64,000 nt of DNA, taken from assembly GCF_010378095.1 (NCBI RefSeq), contig NZ_WNJL01000030.1, positions 52,501 to 116,500 on the forward strand, given 5' to 3'. Origin of the DNA: Acidithiobacillus ferrianus. GTDB taxonomy: Bacteria > Pseudomonadota > Gammaproteobacteria > Acidithiobacillales > Acidithiobacillaceae. Under the pieces are notes generated by a model. That model had not been told where the DNA came from. It ran no database searches and saw only the letters and a program-made list of their open reading frames with translations. Positions 1 through 9,395 of this stretch are shown here, in pieces. Position 1 is the first letter of the stretch. Each line of letters starts with the position of its first letter. The position numbers and the translations under genes were made by a program.

Positions 1-68
1 TTCGACTTGCATGTGTTAGGCATGCCGCCAGCGTTCAATCTGAGCCAGGATCAAACTCTCTCGTTCAA
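1..68 (-). rRNA. rrs: 16S ribosomal RNA, 5' end only
   Basis: The reverse complement reads as the conserved start of bacterial 16S rRNA, including GAGTTTGATCCTGGCTCAG and the following GAACGCTGGCGGCATGCC stretch. The gene runs leftward out of the window, so only about the first 65 nucleotides are present. The exact mature 5' end is estimated by comparison with E. coli. Confidence 0.97.
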
Positions 69-210
69 TCCTTCTAAAACCATTTCCATCAGAGCACCCA
101 TCAGCACCTAAGCACCAATCAATACCCCAAAGCCTAAACCCCACACATCTCCACTCGACTGGAAAAGAACATCCGGATCGCGGCCCGGTGCGGCTCGGTG
201 CCGCGTCGTG

Positions 211-245
211 AGGGCGCATTATACGCAGGCATCGAGGGGTGTCAA
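211..245 (-). promoter_or_regulatory. rrn operon sigma70 promoter
   Basis: On the minus strand there is a perfect -35 TTGACA (245-240), a 16-base spacer and a perfect -10 TATAAT (223-218), followed by a GC-rich discriminator (GCGCCC) as is usual for stringently controlled rRNA promoters. Transcription would start near 211, about 140 bases before mature 16S. A boxA-like TGTTCTTTTCC lies at about 161-172 in the leader. Confidence 0.85.
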
Positions 246-307
246 CAGCAGCGCACACCCGGCCTGTGATCGTACCAACCCGGCCGGAGCTCTCGCCCGC
301 GCCGGCA

Positions 308-1543
308 TCAAGCGGTTTGGGAGCCGGCCTGGCTGAGCAAGACCCGCGCAAAATGCCGCTTCCCCAACTGCAAAAGATACTCCGCGCCCAAGGCCAGGGT
401 GATGGCGGGATCGGCCACCCGTTCGCCATTCACGCGCACCGCGCCCTCATGGATCTTGCGCATGGCTTCGCTGGTACTGGTCGCCAGTTGCGCCTGAACC
501 AGGACCTGGCTGAGGCGCGGTTCTTTCTGCATGCAGAGTGACCGCAAAGGCAGGTCGTCCGGGATCTCGTGGCGTTGAAAGCGGGCGAGAAAGGCCGCAT
601 GGGCTTGCTGCGCAGCGGCGGCGTCGTGAAAACGGCACACCAACTCGCCCGCCAGGTCCAGTTTGATATCGCGCGGGTTGCACGCGCCACTGGACACCTC
701 CGCCCGCAAGCGCGCCTGCTCCGCCACGCCTACCCGGGAAAGCAGCGCGTAGTAACGCCACATCAAGGTGTCCGAGATCGACATGATTTTGCCGAACATT
801 TCCGCTGGGGGGTCTTCGACGGCGATGAAATTGTCCAGGGATTTGGACATTTTTTGTACACCATCCAGACCTTCGAGAATGGGCATGGTGAGCACCAACT
901 GGGGTTTCTGGCCATACTCGCGTTGTAATTCGCGGCCCACCAGCAGATTGAACCGCTGGTCGGTACCACCCAGTTCCACGTCGGCCCTGATCACGACGGA
1001 ATCGTAACCTTGCAGCAAGGGATACAGAAACTCGTGAATGGCGATGGGCTGATTGGCGGCGTAGCGCTTGCTGAAATCATCGCGCTCCAACATGCGCGCC
1101 ACCGTGTAATGCGCGGCGATCTGGATCAGCTCGTCCGGACGCAGGACACCCAGCCACGCGGAGTTAAACATCACCTCGGTACGCTCCGGATCGAGTATTT
1201 TGAACACCTGACGCTGATAAGTCGCGGCATTGGCCATCACCGCCTCGCGGCTGAGCGCCTTGCGCGTGGCGTTCTTGCCGGTGGGGTCACCGATCATCGC
1301 GGTAAAGTCGCCAATCACGAAAAGTAGGTGATGACCGAGATCCTGAAACTGGCGCGCCTTATGGAGCAGCACCGTATGCCCCAGGTGCAGATCCGGGGCG
1401 GTAGGGTCCATGCCCAGCTTGATCCGCAGGGGTCTGTGGTCGCTCTGTGCGGCGGCGAGGCGCGGTAACATTTCGCCCTCGGGCAGCATGTCGACGGTGC
1501 CGAGCGCGATTTGTTCGAGTGCGTCCTGATATTTCATTGTCAT
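308..1543 (-). CDS. tyrS: tyrosyl-tRNA synthetase
   Basis: Charges tRNA-Tyr with tyrosine in the cytoplasm. The 411-residue protein has the class I signature HLGH at residues 53-56 and KMSKS near residue 232, followed by a C-terminal S4-like RNA-binding domain (about 345-405) with a conserved RVNGERV stretch. The HLGH form and the length fit the TyrZ/type 2 bacterial enzyme. It sits directly upstream of the rrn promoter in the same orientation, so transcription from tyrS may run into the rrn leader. Confidence 0.96.
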   Translation of the reverse strand: MTMKYQDALEQIALGTVDMLPEGEMLPRLAAAQSDHRPLRIKLGMDPTAPDLHLGHTVLLHKARQFQDLGHHLLFVIGDFTAMIGDPTGKNATRKALSREAVMANAATYQRQVFKILDPERTEVMFNSAWLGVLRPDELIQIAAHYTVARMLERDDFSKRYAANQPIAIHEFLYPLLQGYDSVVIRADVELGGTDQRFNLLVGRELQREYGQKPQLVLTMPILEGLDGVQKMSKSLDNFIAVEDPPAEMFGKIMSISDTLMWRYYALLSRVGVAEQARLRAEVSSGACNPRDIKLDLAGELVCRFHDAAAAQQAHAAFLARFQRHEIPDDLPLRSLCMQKEPRLSQVLVQAQLATSTSEAMRKIHEGAVRVNGERVADPAITLALGAEYLLQLGKRHFARVLLSQAGSQTA

Positions 1544-1642
1544 AGCTGAGCCAGTGTTTTGTGATGAGGCAGCATATTAGCATTGGCAGCGCCCCGGCTG
1601 AATGGTCTTCGCCACCACCCGGACATTCGCGCCCCATCTCAA

Positions 1643-4060
1643 TTACGCACTGGTTAATCTCCGCAACAAAGGTACCTTGATCTGATCGAGAATGAAGGTG
1701 TAGAACACCGTCGCCAGGAGCAGGCCGACGATAACCACTATCGGTAATGGCGCCATCAGCCAGCCCATAACGGCCAGACCGCTTACTACCAATACGTCCG
1801 CCAGACTTGCCCAGAGCAGGAAGCGACCAGGGATTGATCCCCAGAGATGGCCGCGCTCCCGCACCAAAAAGACATTAGCGAGCCCGGAAAATACCAGCCC
1901 AAGGAAATCCAGGGTCTGCACGGACGCCAACGGCAGTCCCAGAGACCGGCCCACGCCATACACGGCGAAGATATAAATCAGCCAGGCGCAAGCCACCACT
2001 AATGAGGAGAGGACCAGAGTACGAATATCCCAGCGGTCCGGTTTGGGCGAGGGACGCACATTGTCCTCCGCCAGCGACATGGTCACGAAATCATTGGCGA
2101 AGAGCAGCAAAAGAACCAGTAGCGGTGTGACCACAAAGCTGCGGCACATCAGGAAGCCCAAGCTGAGGAACAGGGCGACCTGAAAGACCTTGATGATTTT
2201 GTTGAGGGTATAGGTGAGCATGCGCTGATAGACGCGCCGACCGGTGACCACAGCATCGAGCACCCCCTGCAGACCGGGCGTGGTAAGCACAAGGCTGGCC
2301 GCTGCCTTGGCAACATCGGTGGCACTTTCCACGGCCACGCCCATCTCGGCTTGTTTAAGCGCAGGGGCATCGTTGACGCCATCACCGGTCATGCCGACGA
2401 TCCGGCCCTTTTTCTGCAAACCTTGCACCAGATGAAACTTATCGGCGGGGAAAACCCCGGCATACACGCCACAGTCCTCAGCCAGGGCATTGCGGTCACA
2501 AACGCTGCCCGTGATGGCCAGCGATGTCGCAACATTTTTTGCCGTCTGCAGGCTGTCGCCGGTGACCATGCGTACCCGCACGCCAAGTTCCTGCAAATGC
2601 TGGACGACTTCGGCAGCATCCGGGCGGATGGGGTCCGCGAGTGCGAGCAGACCGAGAAAGCGCGGTTGACCATCCGGGCCGGCCGCCACGGCGAGCACCC
2701 GTGCGCCACTGGCGGCGAGATCCGTTGTCGCTTGTTCCCAGTCCGTATTGCTGCAGAGTTTGGCGATGATCTGGGGTGCACCTTTGAGTGCGCGCCATGG
2801 TGCGCCGTCCTGCATGAAAATCCCCTCCGAACGCTTGGTAGCCGGATCAAAGGGCACAAATTGCTGGCGATCAGGCAGATTGGCGATCTGGGTTGCCGAC
2901 TTCTGGAGGATGGCGAGATCAATGGGATCCTGAGTGGCGCTGTCACTGGCTATGGCGGCCATCTTCAGGAGTTCCGCCTCTTCCACGCCGGGCCAACCCT
3001 TTGTCTGACTGAGGCTGAGACGGTTCTGGGTGAGGGTGCCGGTTTTGTCACTACAGAGATCACTCATGGCGGCGGCTTCTTCCACAGCGGCCAGACGGGT
3101 GACCAGCACACCCCGGTGCACCAGATGCAGAGAGGCGATGGCGGTGGCCAGGGTGAAAGTGGCGGGCAGCGCCACCGGTACCGAAGCGACCAGCAGGATG
3201 AGCGCAAAAGGCAATATCTCCGCAAGAGGGATGTGGCTGGCGGCGGCGTAAATCAGGATCGCGGCGACGAGAATGACGTCCATCATTACCAGATAGCGGA
3301 CAATGGAGAGCACCAGTTCTTCCAAGTGACTTTTGACGCCGGCGCCGCGCACTAACTCAGCGGTTTTACCGAAATAACTCCTGGCACCGGTCGCCGTGAC
3401 CTCCCCCGAGGCTTCACCGCGACGCACGATGGAGGCGGAATAGAGGGTGTCGCCCGTGGTGCATTCCACAGGCATGGATTCTCCCGTCAGGGCCGATTGG
3501 TCTACCAGTATGCTGCCATCGCTGAGATGCAGATCGGCAGGGACCATATCGCCGACCCGCACATGAACCAGATCACCTGGTACCAGGTCAGAGGCCGAGA
3601 GGCTTTGCCATTGTCCGTCGCGACAGGCGCGGGCCTGAATCCGCAGCCGCTCTTTCAGCAGCTCCAGCGCACTCTGCGCCTTGCGCTCCTGGCTGAAACC
3701 GAGCACCCCGTTAAACATGAGGAGCAAAGTGATGATGATCGCTTCTGGCCATTTACCCAATATGGCTTCCAGAATCAGGGTGCCTTCCAGCATCCAGGGT
3801 ACCGGTGCCCAGAACTTGTGGAGAAAGAGCAGCCAGCTTTTGGGTTTTTCTTCGGTGACGGCATTGGGGCCATATTGGGCAAGCCGTTGCCGCGCCTCGT
3901 CGCTACGCAGTCCGTTGCAGGTGTTTTCCGGCATATTCCGCCATCCCGATATATTTTGTGTTCGGTGAAGTATAGAGCCCTGACATCCACGAAGATTCCC
4001 CCGCAGGCCATGCTGGTAGTAAACTGCGCAGATTGCGTTGCATTGGGAGCATGGCGTCAT
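1643..4060 (-). CDS. plasma-membrane proton-efflux P-type ATPase (P3A-like)
   Basis: Cation pump of the inner membrane. It shows the actuator motif TGES near residue 191, the phosphorylation motif DKTGTLTQN near residue 338 and the hinge TGDGVND near 558, with paired membrane helices before and after. Length and order match bacterial H+-ATPases of the fungal/plant P3A type, which suit acid export in an acidophile. The start is uncertain: ATG at 4060 has a strong GGAGG six bases upstream but adds a 42-residue Cys-containing extension; family homology begins at the ATG at 3934. Ion specificity is inferred, not shown. Confidence 0.88.
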   Translation of the reverse strand: MTPCSQCNAICAVYYQHGLRGNLRGCQGSILHRTQNISGWRNMPENTCNGLRSDEARQRLAQYGPNAVTEEKPKSWLLFLHKFWAPVPWMLEGTLILEAILGKWPEAIIITLLLMFNGVLGFSQERKAQSALELLKERLRIQARACRDGQWQSLSASDLVPGDLVHVRVGDMVPADLHLSDGSILVDQSALTGESMPVECTTGDTLYSASIVRRGEASGEVTATGARSYFGKTAELVRGAGVKSHLEELVLSIVRYLVMMDVILVAAILIYAAASHIPLAEILPFALILLVASVPVALPATFTLATAIASLHLVHRGVLVTRLAAVEEAAAMSDLCSDKTGTLTQNRLSLSQTKGWPGVEEAELLKMAAIASDSATQDPIDLAILQKSATQIANLPDRQQFVPFDPATKRSEGIFMQDGAPWRALKGAPQIIAKLCSNTDWEQATTDLAASGARVLAVAAGPDGQPRFLGLLALADPIRPDAAEVVQHLQELGVRVRMVTGDSLQTAKNVATSLAITGSVCDRNALAEDCGVYAGVFPADKFHLVQGLQKKGRIVGMTGDGVNDAPALKQAEMGVAVESATDVAKAAASLVLTTPGLQGVLDAVVTGRRVYQRMLTYTLNKIIKVFQVALFLSLGFLMCRSFVVTPLLVLLLLFANDFVTMSLAEDNVRPSPKPDRWDIRTLVLSSLVVACAWLIYIFAVYGVGRSLGLPLASVQTLDFLGLVFSGLANVFLVRERGHLWGSIPGRFLLWASLADVLVVSGLAVMGWLMAPLPIVVIVGLLLATVFYTFILDQIKVPLLRRLTSA

Positions 4061-4174
4061 GTTAAACCTCCGAGGAGAAATGGTGATTGGGGTGGGGAGA
4101 CCTGTTCTCCTGGCGTTTGTCGCCTGGGGGGTAAACCGGCTGGCGAATCGCTATCATTGGGATGAGGGTCCACG

Positions 4175-4558
4175 ATGATTTTGTTGACCTTGTTGAAGGG
4201 CAAACTGCATCGGGTGCGGGTTACCGCCGTCGAACTGGAATATGAGGGCTCCTGCGCGATTGACAGCGATCTGCTGGCTGCGGCGGGCATCCATCCTTAC
4301 GAACAAGTACACATTTACGATGTGAATAATGGGGACCGTTTCAGCACCTATGCCATCAGCGCGCCCGCCGGGTCGGGGACCATCTCCGTCAATGGCGCGG
4401 CGGCGCGCCGGGTGGCCTTGGGGGACATCCTCATCATTGCGGCCTACGCGCAGGTGGCGGAAGAGAAGGTTGCCGGTTTTCGGCCGCAACTGGTGTATGT
4501 GGATGAGCGCAATCGCATAACCCGACGCGACCAGCGGATTGATCCTGTCCCCGCCTGA
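4175..4558 (+). CDS. panD: aspartate 1-decarboxylase, pyruvoyl-dependent
   Basis: Makes beta-alanine from aspartate for pantothenate and CoA synthesis. The 127-residue protein has the self-cleavage site YEGSCAID, with Gly25-Ser26 as the bond that yields the pyruvoyl group, plus the conserved INGAAAR-like segment (VNGAAARR). A GAGGG ribosome site lies 7 bases before the ATG. The next gene starts 3 bases after the stop, suggesting co-transcription. It is divergent from the P-type ATPase. Confidence 0.96.
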   Translation: MILLTLLKGKLHRVRVTAVELEYEGSCAIDSDLLAAAGIHPYEQVHIYDVNNGDRFSTYAISAPAGSGTISVNGAAARRVALGDILIIAAYAQVAEEKVAGFRPQLVYVDERNRITRRDQRIDPVPA

Positions 4559-4561
4559 GCG

Positions 4562-5794
4562 GTGAACCCCTTGTTGAAGGGGGTGCCCCGTAATGCCCGG
4601 CTGCTGATGGGAGCGCGCGCCGCCCGCAGCGTAGGGCAGGGAGCGCTGGTAGCGGATTTCGCGCTCTATCTGCATGCCCTGCACTGGTCAGCGCTGAATA
4701 TTGGCGTTTTGTACTCGGTTAGCCTGCTGGTCGGCGCTTTAGCGACCCTGCTGGTGGGTCCCTTGAGCGATCACTTCGGTGCCAAAGGCTTTCTACTAGG
4801 CTACGAGGGGGTTCAACTGGTGGCGGCGTCCATCGCGTTGAGCACGACGCAATCGATCTGGTTGGGCGGCGCGGCCATCCTGGGCGCTTTTGGCCGCGGT
4901 GCGAACGGCGGCGCCGGCCCCTTCGCGCCGGCGGAACAGTCCTGGATCTCGCGGAGTGTCGTCGAGCCCCAATGGGCGCCCATCTTTCACTTCAATACCA
5001 GCATCGGACTCTCCGGGATGGCGGCGGGTGCTTTGCTGGCGGCCTTACCCAGTGTCTTCGAGGGAATGTTGCCGGGGGCAGCGGCTTATCGGCCACTCTT
5101 CCTGATCGTGCTGATCGGCTCTGTGGTCTGTCTGCTGTTTTTGCGCGCCGCCGAAGCACTGCCCGCCGAGCGCGCGACCGAAGAGAAAAGTACGCTCGTG
5201 GAGGCGGCCACTGCGAAAACCAAACAACCACTGTGGCGGCTCATGCTCACCTTTGGCAGTATCAATACGCTGAATGGCCTGGGAATCGGCATGGTGGGAC
5301 CACTCATGGCGTACTGGTTTCACCTGCGTTTCGGTGTAGGACCGGCAGCCATCGGTGGCACCATGGCGATCGCCTTCGCCAGTGCCGCCTTCATGTCGCT
5401 GATCGGTCTGCGCCTCACCCGACGATTTGGTCTGGTCGGGACGGTCTTGCGGATGCGCTTGTTGGGTCTGGCGTTGTTACTGGCTCTACCGTTCTCACCG
5501 TTTTTCTGGCTGGCGATGCTGATTTTTATCATCCGTGCGGCGTTGAATCAGGGAAATATCGGTTCTCGCCAGGCGCTTTTCCTCGGTCTGGTAGACAAAG
5601 ACCGGCGGGGCTTGGCGGCGACCATCAACAGCCTGTCCATTCAGGCACCGCGCGCCATTGGCCCAACGATCGCCGCGGCTTTTTTTCAGTGGGAAATGCT
5701 GGTCACCCCCTTCCTCATTGCGGGGGCGCTGCAAGGGGCATATCTGTATTTCTTTCAGCGGTTTTTTAGGGGCATCGAGAAGAAAGTGCGCTAA
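4562..5794 (+). CDS. MFS transporter
   Basis: A 410-residue membrane protein with about 12 hydrophobic segments and a central cytoplasmic loop near residue 200 rich in charged residues, the layout of the major facilitator superfamily. A GPLSDHFGAK stretch between helices 2 and 3 matches the family loop motif. It uses a GTG start just after panD and is probably in the same operon. The substrate cannot be read from the sequence; the neighbourhood does not prove a link to pantothenate. Confidence 0.82.
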   Translation: MNPLLKGVPRNARLLMGARAARSVGQGALVADFALYLHALHWSALNIGVLYSVSLLVGALATLLVGPLSDHFGAKGFLLGYEGVQLVAASIALSTTQSIWLGGAAILGAFGRGANGGAGPFAPAEQSWISRSVVEPQWAPIFHFNTSIGLSGMAAGALLAALPSVFEGMLPGAAAYRPLFLIVLIGSVVCLLFLRAAEALPAERATEEKSTLVEAATAKTKQPLWRLMLTFGSINTLNGLGIGMVGPLMAYWFHLRFGVGPAAIGGTMAIAFASAAFMSLIGLRLTRRFGLVGTVLRMRLLGLALLLALPFSPFFWLAMLIFIIRAALNQGNIGSRQALFLGLVDKDRRGLAATINSLSIQAPRAIGPTIAAAFFQWEMLVTPFLIAGALQGAYLYFFQRFFRGIEKKVR

Positions 5795-5906
5795 CCTCCT
5801 GATTTTCACGGGGAGATCCGCGCGCCCCGCCATGAGAGGGAGGGCATATGCCGACACGTCAGCGGGTGATGAGAAGCGCTTTCCTCACCCCCGCCCTCAT
5901 GCCCGC

Positions 5907-7082
5907 TTACAGCTTCCCGTAGGAATGCAGCCCAGACAAGAACATATTCACGCCGATGAAGCAAAAGGAAACCACGAAAAGGGAAGCGAAAGCCCACCAG
6001 GCCATGGTGCTCCCCCGCCAACCCTTGGTCGCGCGGGCATGGAGAAAACCGGCATAGTTCAACCAAACGATGAGCGCCCAGGTTTCCTTGGGGTCCCAGG
6101 ACCAGAAACCGCCCCAGGCCCTGGCCGCCCAGACCGCGCCCAGAATCGTCGCCACCGTAAAAAACAAAAAGCCCAAAGCGATGGCTTTATACATCACATC
6201 ATCCATGATCTCCCCACTGGGCATCCCTCTGGACAGTATCTGGCCACCACGCCGCCGTGAGCGTTCAGTGAGCAGATAGGCCAGACCGATCAGGCTGGCG
6301 ATGGTAAAGTTGGCGTAACCGACAAACATCATCGGCACGTGCAATTTCATCCAGAAGCTCTGCAGCGCCGGGATCAGCGGCTCAATCTGATCCATGTGCT
6401 GGGCGAAGGTCAGCCACAACAGGAATCCCACTCCCACCGCCACCAGGGGCATGACGAAGGACCCCAGGGCACGCACCGCATTGCGTTTTTCGTAGTAGAG
6501 GTAGAACAGCGACGTCGACGCGCAGAACAAGACGAAAACTTCCCAAAGATTGCTCACGGGGATATGTCCCCAATCAGGATGTCCGATATAGGTCTCGCGC
6601 CAACGGACGCCGAGCCCGATGAATCCCATGATCACACCCGCCCAGGTCAGACCGGCCGCCCAACGCCCCAGACGCTCACTGCGGGTAAACAGATAGAGCA
6701 GGTAAGCGGCTGTCGCCGTCAACAGCAATCCTGACATCCACAGGACCGCCGCATAGCCTTGCAAGACATCACGCAGCAGCAGATTGCTGTCTGTGGTCTG
6801 ACCGATGCTGTAGAGCCATACGGCGAACAGGGACGGCACAACCACGGCCACCGTGGCCCCCTGGATGGGCCGCCATGCCAATCCGGCGACCAAAAGCGCG
6901 CCATACCAGCAAGCCAGCACGACATACTGCCAGTAACCAAAAGTCGCCCCGTAGCGCGCGAGGATAACCGCCGCCGCCGCGCTGAGACCACCCACCCATA
7001 TCCAGTCCCGCAACCCCCATTGCGCCCACCAGTGCGGTGCCGGGGGTATTTCCATCCAGTCTTCAACGCGCGTGTTAGCCAT
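5907..7082 (-). CDS. ccsB: cytochrome c biogenesis heme-handling protein (CcsA/CcsB/ResC type)
   Basis: Part of the system II machinery that exports heme and attaches it to apocytochromes c outside the inner membrane. The 391-residue multi-spanning protein contains the tryptophan-rich heme motif (WGGFWSWDPKETW, about residues 320-332) and conserved external histidines (for example GHPDWGH and a C-terminal LHAR). The usual partner ResB/CcsB is not adjacent in this window. Symbol use for this family is inconsistent, so the function call is firmer than the name. Confidence 0.9.
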   Translation of the reverse strand: MANTRVEDWMEIPPAPHWWAQWGLRDWIWVGGLSAAAAVILARYGATFGYWQYVVLACWYGALLVAGLAWRPIQGATVAVVVPSLFAVWLYSIGQTTDSNLLLRDVLQGYAAVLWMSGLLLTATAAYLLYLFTRSERLGRWAAGLTWAGVIMGFIGLGVRWRETYIGHPDWGHIPVSNLWEVFVLFCASTSLFYLYYEKRNAVRALGSFVMPLVAVGVGFLLWLTFAQHMDQIEPLIPALQSFWMKLHVPMMFVGYANFTIASLIGLAYLLTERSRRRGGQILSRGMPSGEIMDDVMYKAIALGFLFFTVATILGAVWAARAWGGFWSWDPKETWALIVWLNYAGFLHARATKGWRGSTMAWWAFASLFVVSFCFIGVNMFLSGLHSYGKL

Positions 7083-7181
7083 CTTCCCACCCCTTTTATA
7101 TTCCGTATGAAAGCAGAATAAATATACCTAATGTCCACGCCACACAACCCCAGTGGATCACCCTCGTGCCGAGCCGTTCGA

Positions 7182-7214
7182 TGACCCCCGCCGCCCCCCG
7201 CGCGGCGGGGGTCA
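7182..7214. repeat. perfect 13-bp palindrome between divergent genes
   Basis: TGACCCCCGCCGC (7182-7194) pairs perfectly with GCGGCGGGGGTCA (7202-7214) across a 7-base loop. It lies between the divergent ccsB and engB genes, so it is upstream of both and is not an obvious terminator for either. The 290-base gap holds nothing else that I recognise. Confidence 0.7.
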
Positions 7215-7371
7215 CCGCGATTCAGCGGCGACAGAAAAGGCATTATATAATCATGCGCTTGAAAAATCACCACCGGCCCACCCGCAAAAAGCGGGATGAC
7301 GCATCCTCGACCCGTGACATACCCCGGTGCCCACATTGCCAGACAGGGCGGGCGGCGACTATGCTTTACGC

Positions 7372-8058
7372 ATGGACCATACCATTCCCAACACGTTTCG
7401 TTTTGCGCCGCTGCGGCGGGCGGCCTATCGCCTCAGCGTGACCCAGGCGGGACAACTACCCGCCGATGACGGCGCCGAGGTAGCCATCGCCGGTCGCTCC
7501 AATGTGGGCAAGTCGTCCACCATCAACACGCTCACCGAGCGGCGGACGCTGGCGCGGGTGAGCCGCACGCCCGGCCGCACTCAGGCCATCAATGTCTTTG
7601 ATCTGGATCCCGGACAACGTCTGGTGGACCTGCCCGGCTACGGTTATGCCAAAGTGCCGGAGGCGCTGCGCCGCTCCTGGGGTCCGCTGCTGGAACAATA
7701 TCTGCGGCAACGCGGCAGCCTGCGTGGATTGATCCTGGTGATGGATATCCGCCACCCCTATGGTCCCCATGATGCAGATCTCATGGCCTTCGCGGCAGGC
7801 TGTGGACGACCGGTGCATATCCTATTGAACAAGGCGGACAAATTAAGCCGTGGCGCCGCGATCCGGGAAATGACCCGCCTGCGCCGGATTCCCGAATTGC
7901 AAGGGATGGCCATGCAGCTCTTTTCCGCGCAGTCGGGGCTCGGTCTCGATGAATTGCATCACCGTGTGGCCAATTGGCTGGAACCGGCGGCCGAAAAAGA
8001 AACCCCGGCACCTGCCGGGGTCAATAACGAGTCCTCAAAGGGAAGGGAGGACCCATGA
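7372..8058 (+). CDS. engB: ribosome biogenesis GTPase EngB (YihA/YsxC)
   Basis: Small GTPase needed for assembly of the large ribosomal subunit. The 228-residue protein has G1 GRSNVGKS (41-48), the switch segment RTPGRTQ, G3 DLPGYGYA and G4 NKADK in the correct order. An upstream in-frame start at 7327 adds 15 residues outside the family; the ATG at 7372 gives the normal length. The 3' end contains a palindrome, CCCCGGCACCTGCCGGGG, inside the coding region, which could act as a terminator or attenuator. Confidence 0.95.
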   Translation: MDHTIPNTFRFAPLRRAAYRLSVTQAGQLPADDGAEVAIAGRSNVGKSSTINTLTERRTLARVSRTPGRTQAINVFDLDPGQRLVDLPGYGYAKVPEALRRSWGPLLEQYLRQRGSLRGLILVMDIRHPYGPHDADLMAFAAGCGRPVHILLNKADKLSRGAAIREMTRLRRIPELQGMAMQLFSAQSGLGLDELHHRVANWLEPAAEKETPAPAGVNNESSKGREDP

Positions 8059-8124
8059 CCCGGCCAGGGAGGGAGGGACCGGATCCAGACAACCCACGGG
8101 CCATCTGCGGAGTTGGAGTGGGGC

Positions 8125-9393
8125 GTGCCTAAAAAGTTCAGCGAGCGCCGTCCCTGGCATGTGTTGCAGCCAGACTGGCGTGTCCGCTGGCGGAGCCGCA
8201 AGCAACGCTGGGCGAGCATCCTGCACCTTGCGGACTGGTATCCACAGTTTCCCATCGCCGCCGCCGTGGGCTTTCTCGGGCTATTCAACCTGCTCCCGGC
8301 GCTGGAGCACCTCCTTGGCTTGAGCTATGTGGGCAGACTGGCGGATGTTTCGCACAGCTTCGTGCTCGACGCCTTCCGCGGCGTTCCCCAGGGGGCCGCC
8401 GGAGTCGTCATCCTGATCATGTCCCTGGGCTTGCTCTTTCGCTCACGCTTTGCCTGGGCCATCGTCCTGATCATGGCGTCGGCCATTCTCGTCTTCGGGA
8501 TTTATCGCCACCCACATCAGATTTCCGTGCTGCTTTACTACAATGCGGCGCTGGTCTTTTTTTTATGGGTATTCCGTGAACGATTCGACCGCAGCAGTCT
8601 GGCGACGGGCACGCTGTTTGCGCTGGTCGGCGCCATCATGGTGATGAGTTACGGCGTGTTCGGCGCATACATTCTTGGCGACGCCTTCAAACCCGCTATC
8701 CACAGCTTCTCATCGGCGCTTTACTTTTCGGTGGTGACCATGTCTACCGTAGGTTATGGCGACATCCTGCCCGTGACCGACGAGTCGCGGCTCTTCGTGG
8801 TATCTTTGATCATCCTGGGAATAACGGTGTTCGCCACCTCCCTCTCTGCCATCGTTGTCCCGGCCGTCAATAATCGCCTGCAATCGGCCTTACAAGGAGA
8901 GAAAAGACGCATGATCCGAAAAGACCATTACATTATCGCGGGCGACACCCCGCTGGCGCGCAACAGCTATCGCGAACTCAAGGGCCGTAACCTGCCGGTG
9001 GTGGTCATCATGGGGCACCAGCCCGACGACCTGATCTATCCGCCGGAAGAACTGATTATCGGTGACTCCAGCGATACGGACGTGCTCCGTAGCGCCGGGG
9101 CCGAACAAGCCGTGGCCGTGCTCGCCCTGCGTGCCGATGACTCCGAGAACGCTTTTGTGGTGCTGGCCGTCAAGGAAATGGAAGGACAAGCGAAGACCGT
9201 GGCCGCCGTCAATGACAGCAAAAACCTGGGTCGCGTCCGCCGGGTACAACCAGATATGATCATCGCCCCCCAGGTCTTGGGTGGAGAGCTACTGGCCATG
9301 GCCCTCAACGGCGAACAACTGGACAGCGATGCGGTGATGAAAATGTTCCGTTTTAGCAGCGCCGGTACGGAAACCGGCGAGCAGAAAGGTTGA
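8125..9393 (+). CDS. voltage-gated-like potassium channel with TrkA-N (RCK) domain
   Basis: Inner-membrane K+ channel resembling E. coli Kch. The first half is membrane-spanning and contains the selectivity filter TVGYGD; the second half is a cytosolic Rossmann-like RCK domain that carries DSSDTDVL- and LALRADDSENAF-type segments. GTG at 8125 is preferred because GGAG lies 6 bases before it; a TTG at 8113 would add four residues without a spaced ribosome site. The stop lies 2 bases from the convergent polA stop. Confidence 0.9.
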   Translation: MPKKFSERRPWHVLQPDWRVRWRSRKQRWASILHLADWYPQFPIAAAVGFLGLFNLLPALEHLLGLSYVGRLADVSHSFVLDAFRGVPQGAAGVVILIMSLGLLFRSRFAWAIVLIMASAILVFGIYRHPHQISVLLYYNAALVFFLWVFRERFDRSSLATGTLFALVGAIMVMSYGVFGAYILGDAFKPAIHSFSSALYFSVVTMSTVGYGDILPVTDESRLFVVSLIILGITVFATSLSAIVVPAVNNRLQSALQGEKRRMIRKDHYIIAGDTPLARNSYRELKGRNLPVVVIMGHQPDDLIYPPEELIIGDSSDTDVLRSAGAEQAVAVLALRADDSENAFVVLAVKEMEGQAKTVAAVNDSKNLGRVRRVQPDMIIAPQVLGGELLAMALNGEQLDSDAVMKMFRFSSAGTETGEQKG

Positions 9394-9395
9394 TC

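Noticed and set aside
2351..3355. 334-residue plus-strand open frame
   Set aside because: Antisense to the P-type ATPase, with His/Gln-rich composition typical of a shadow frame.
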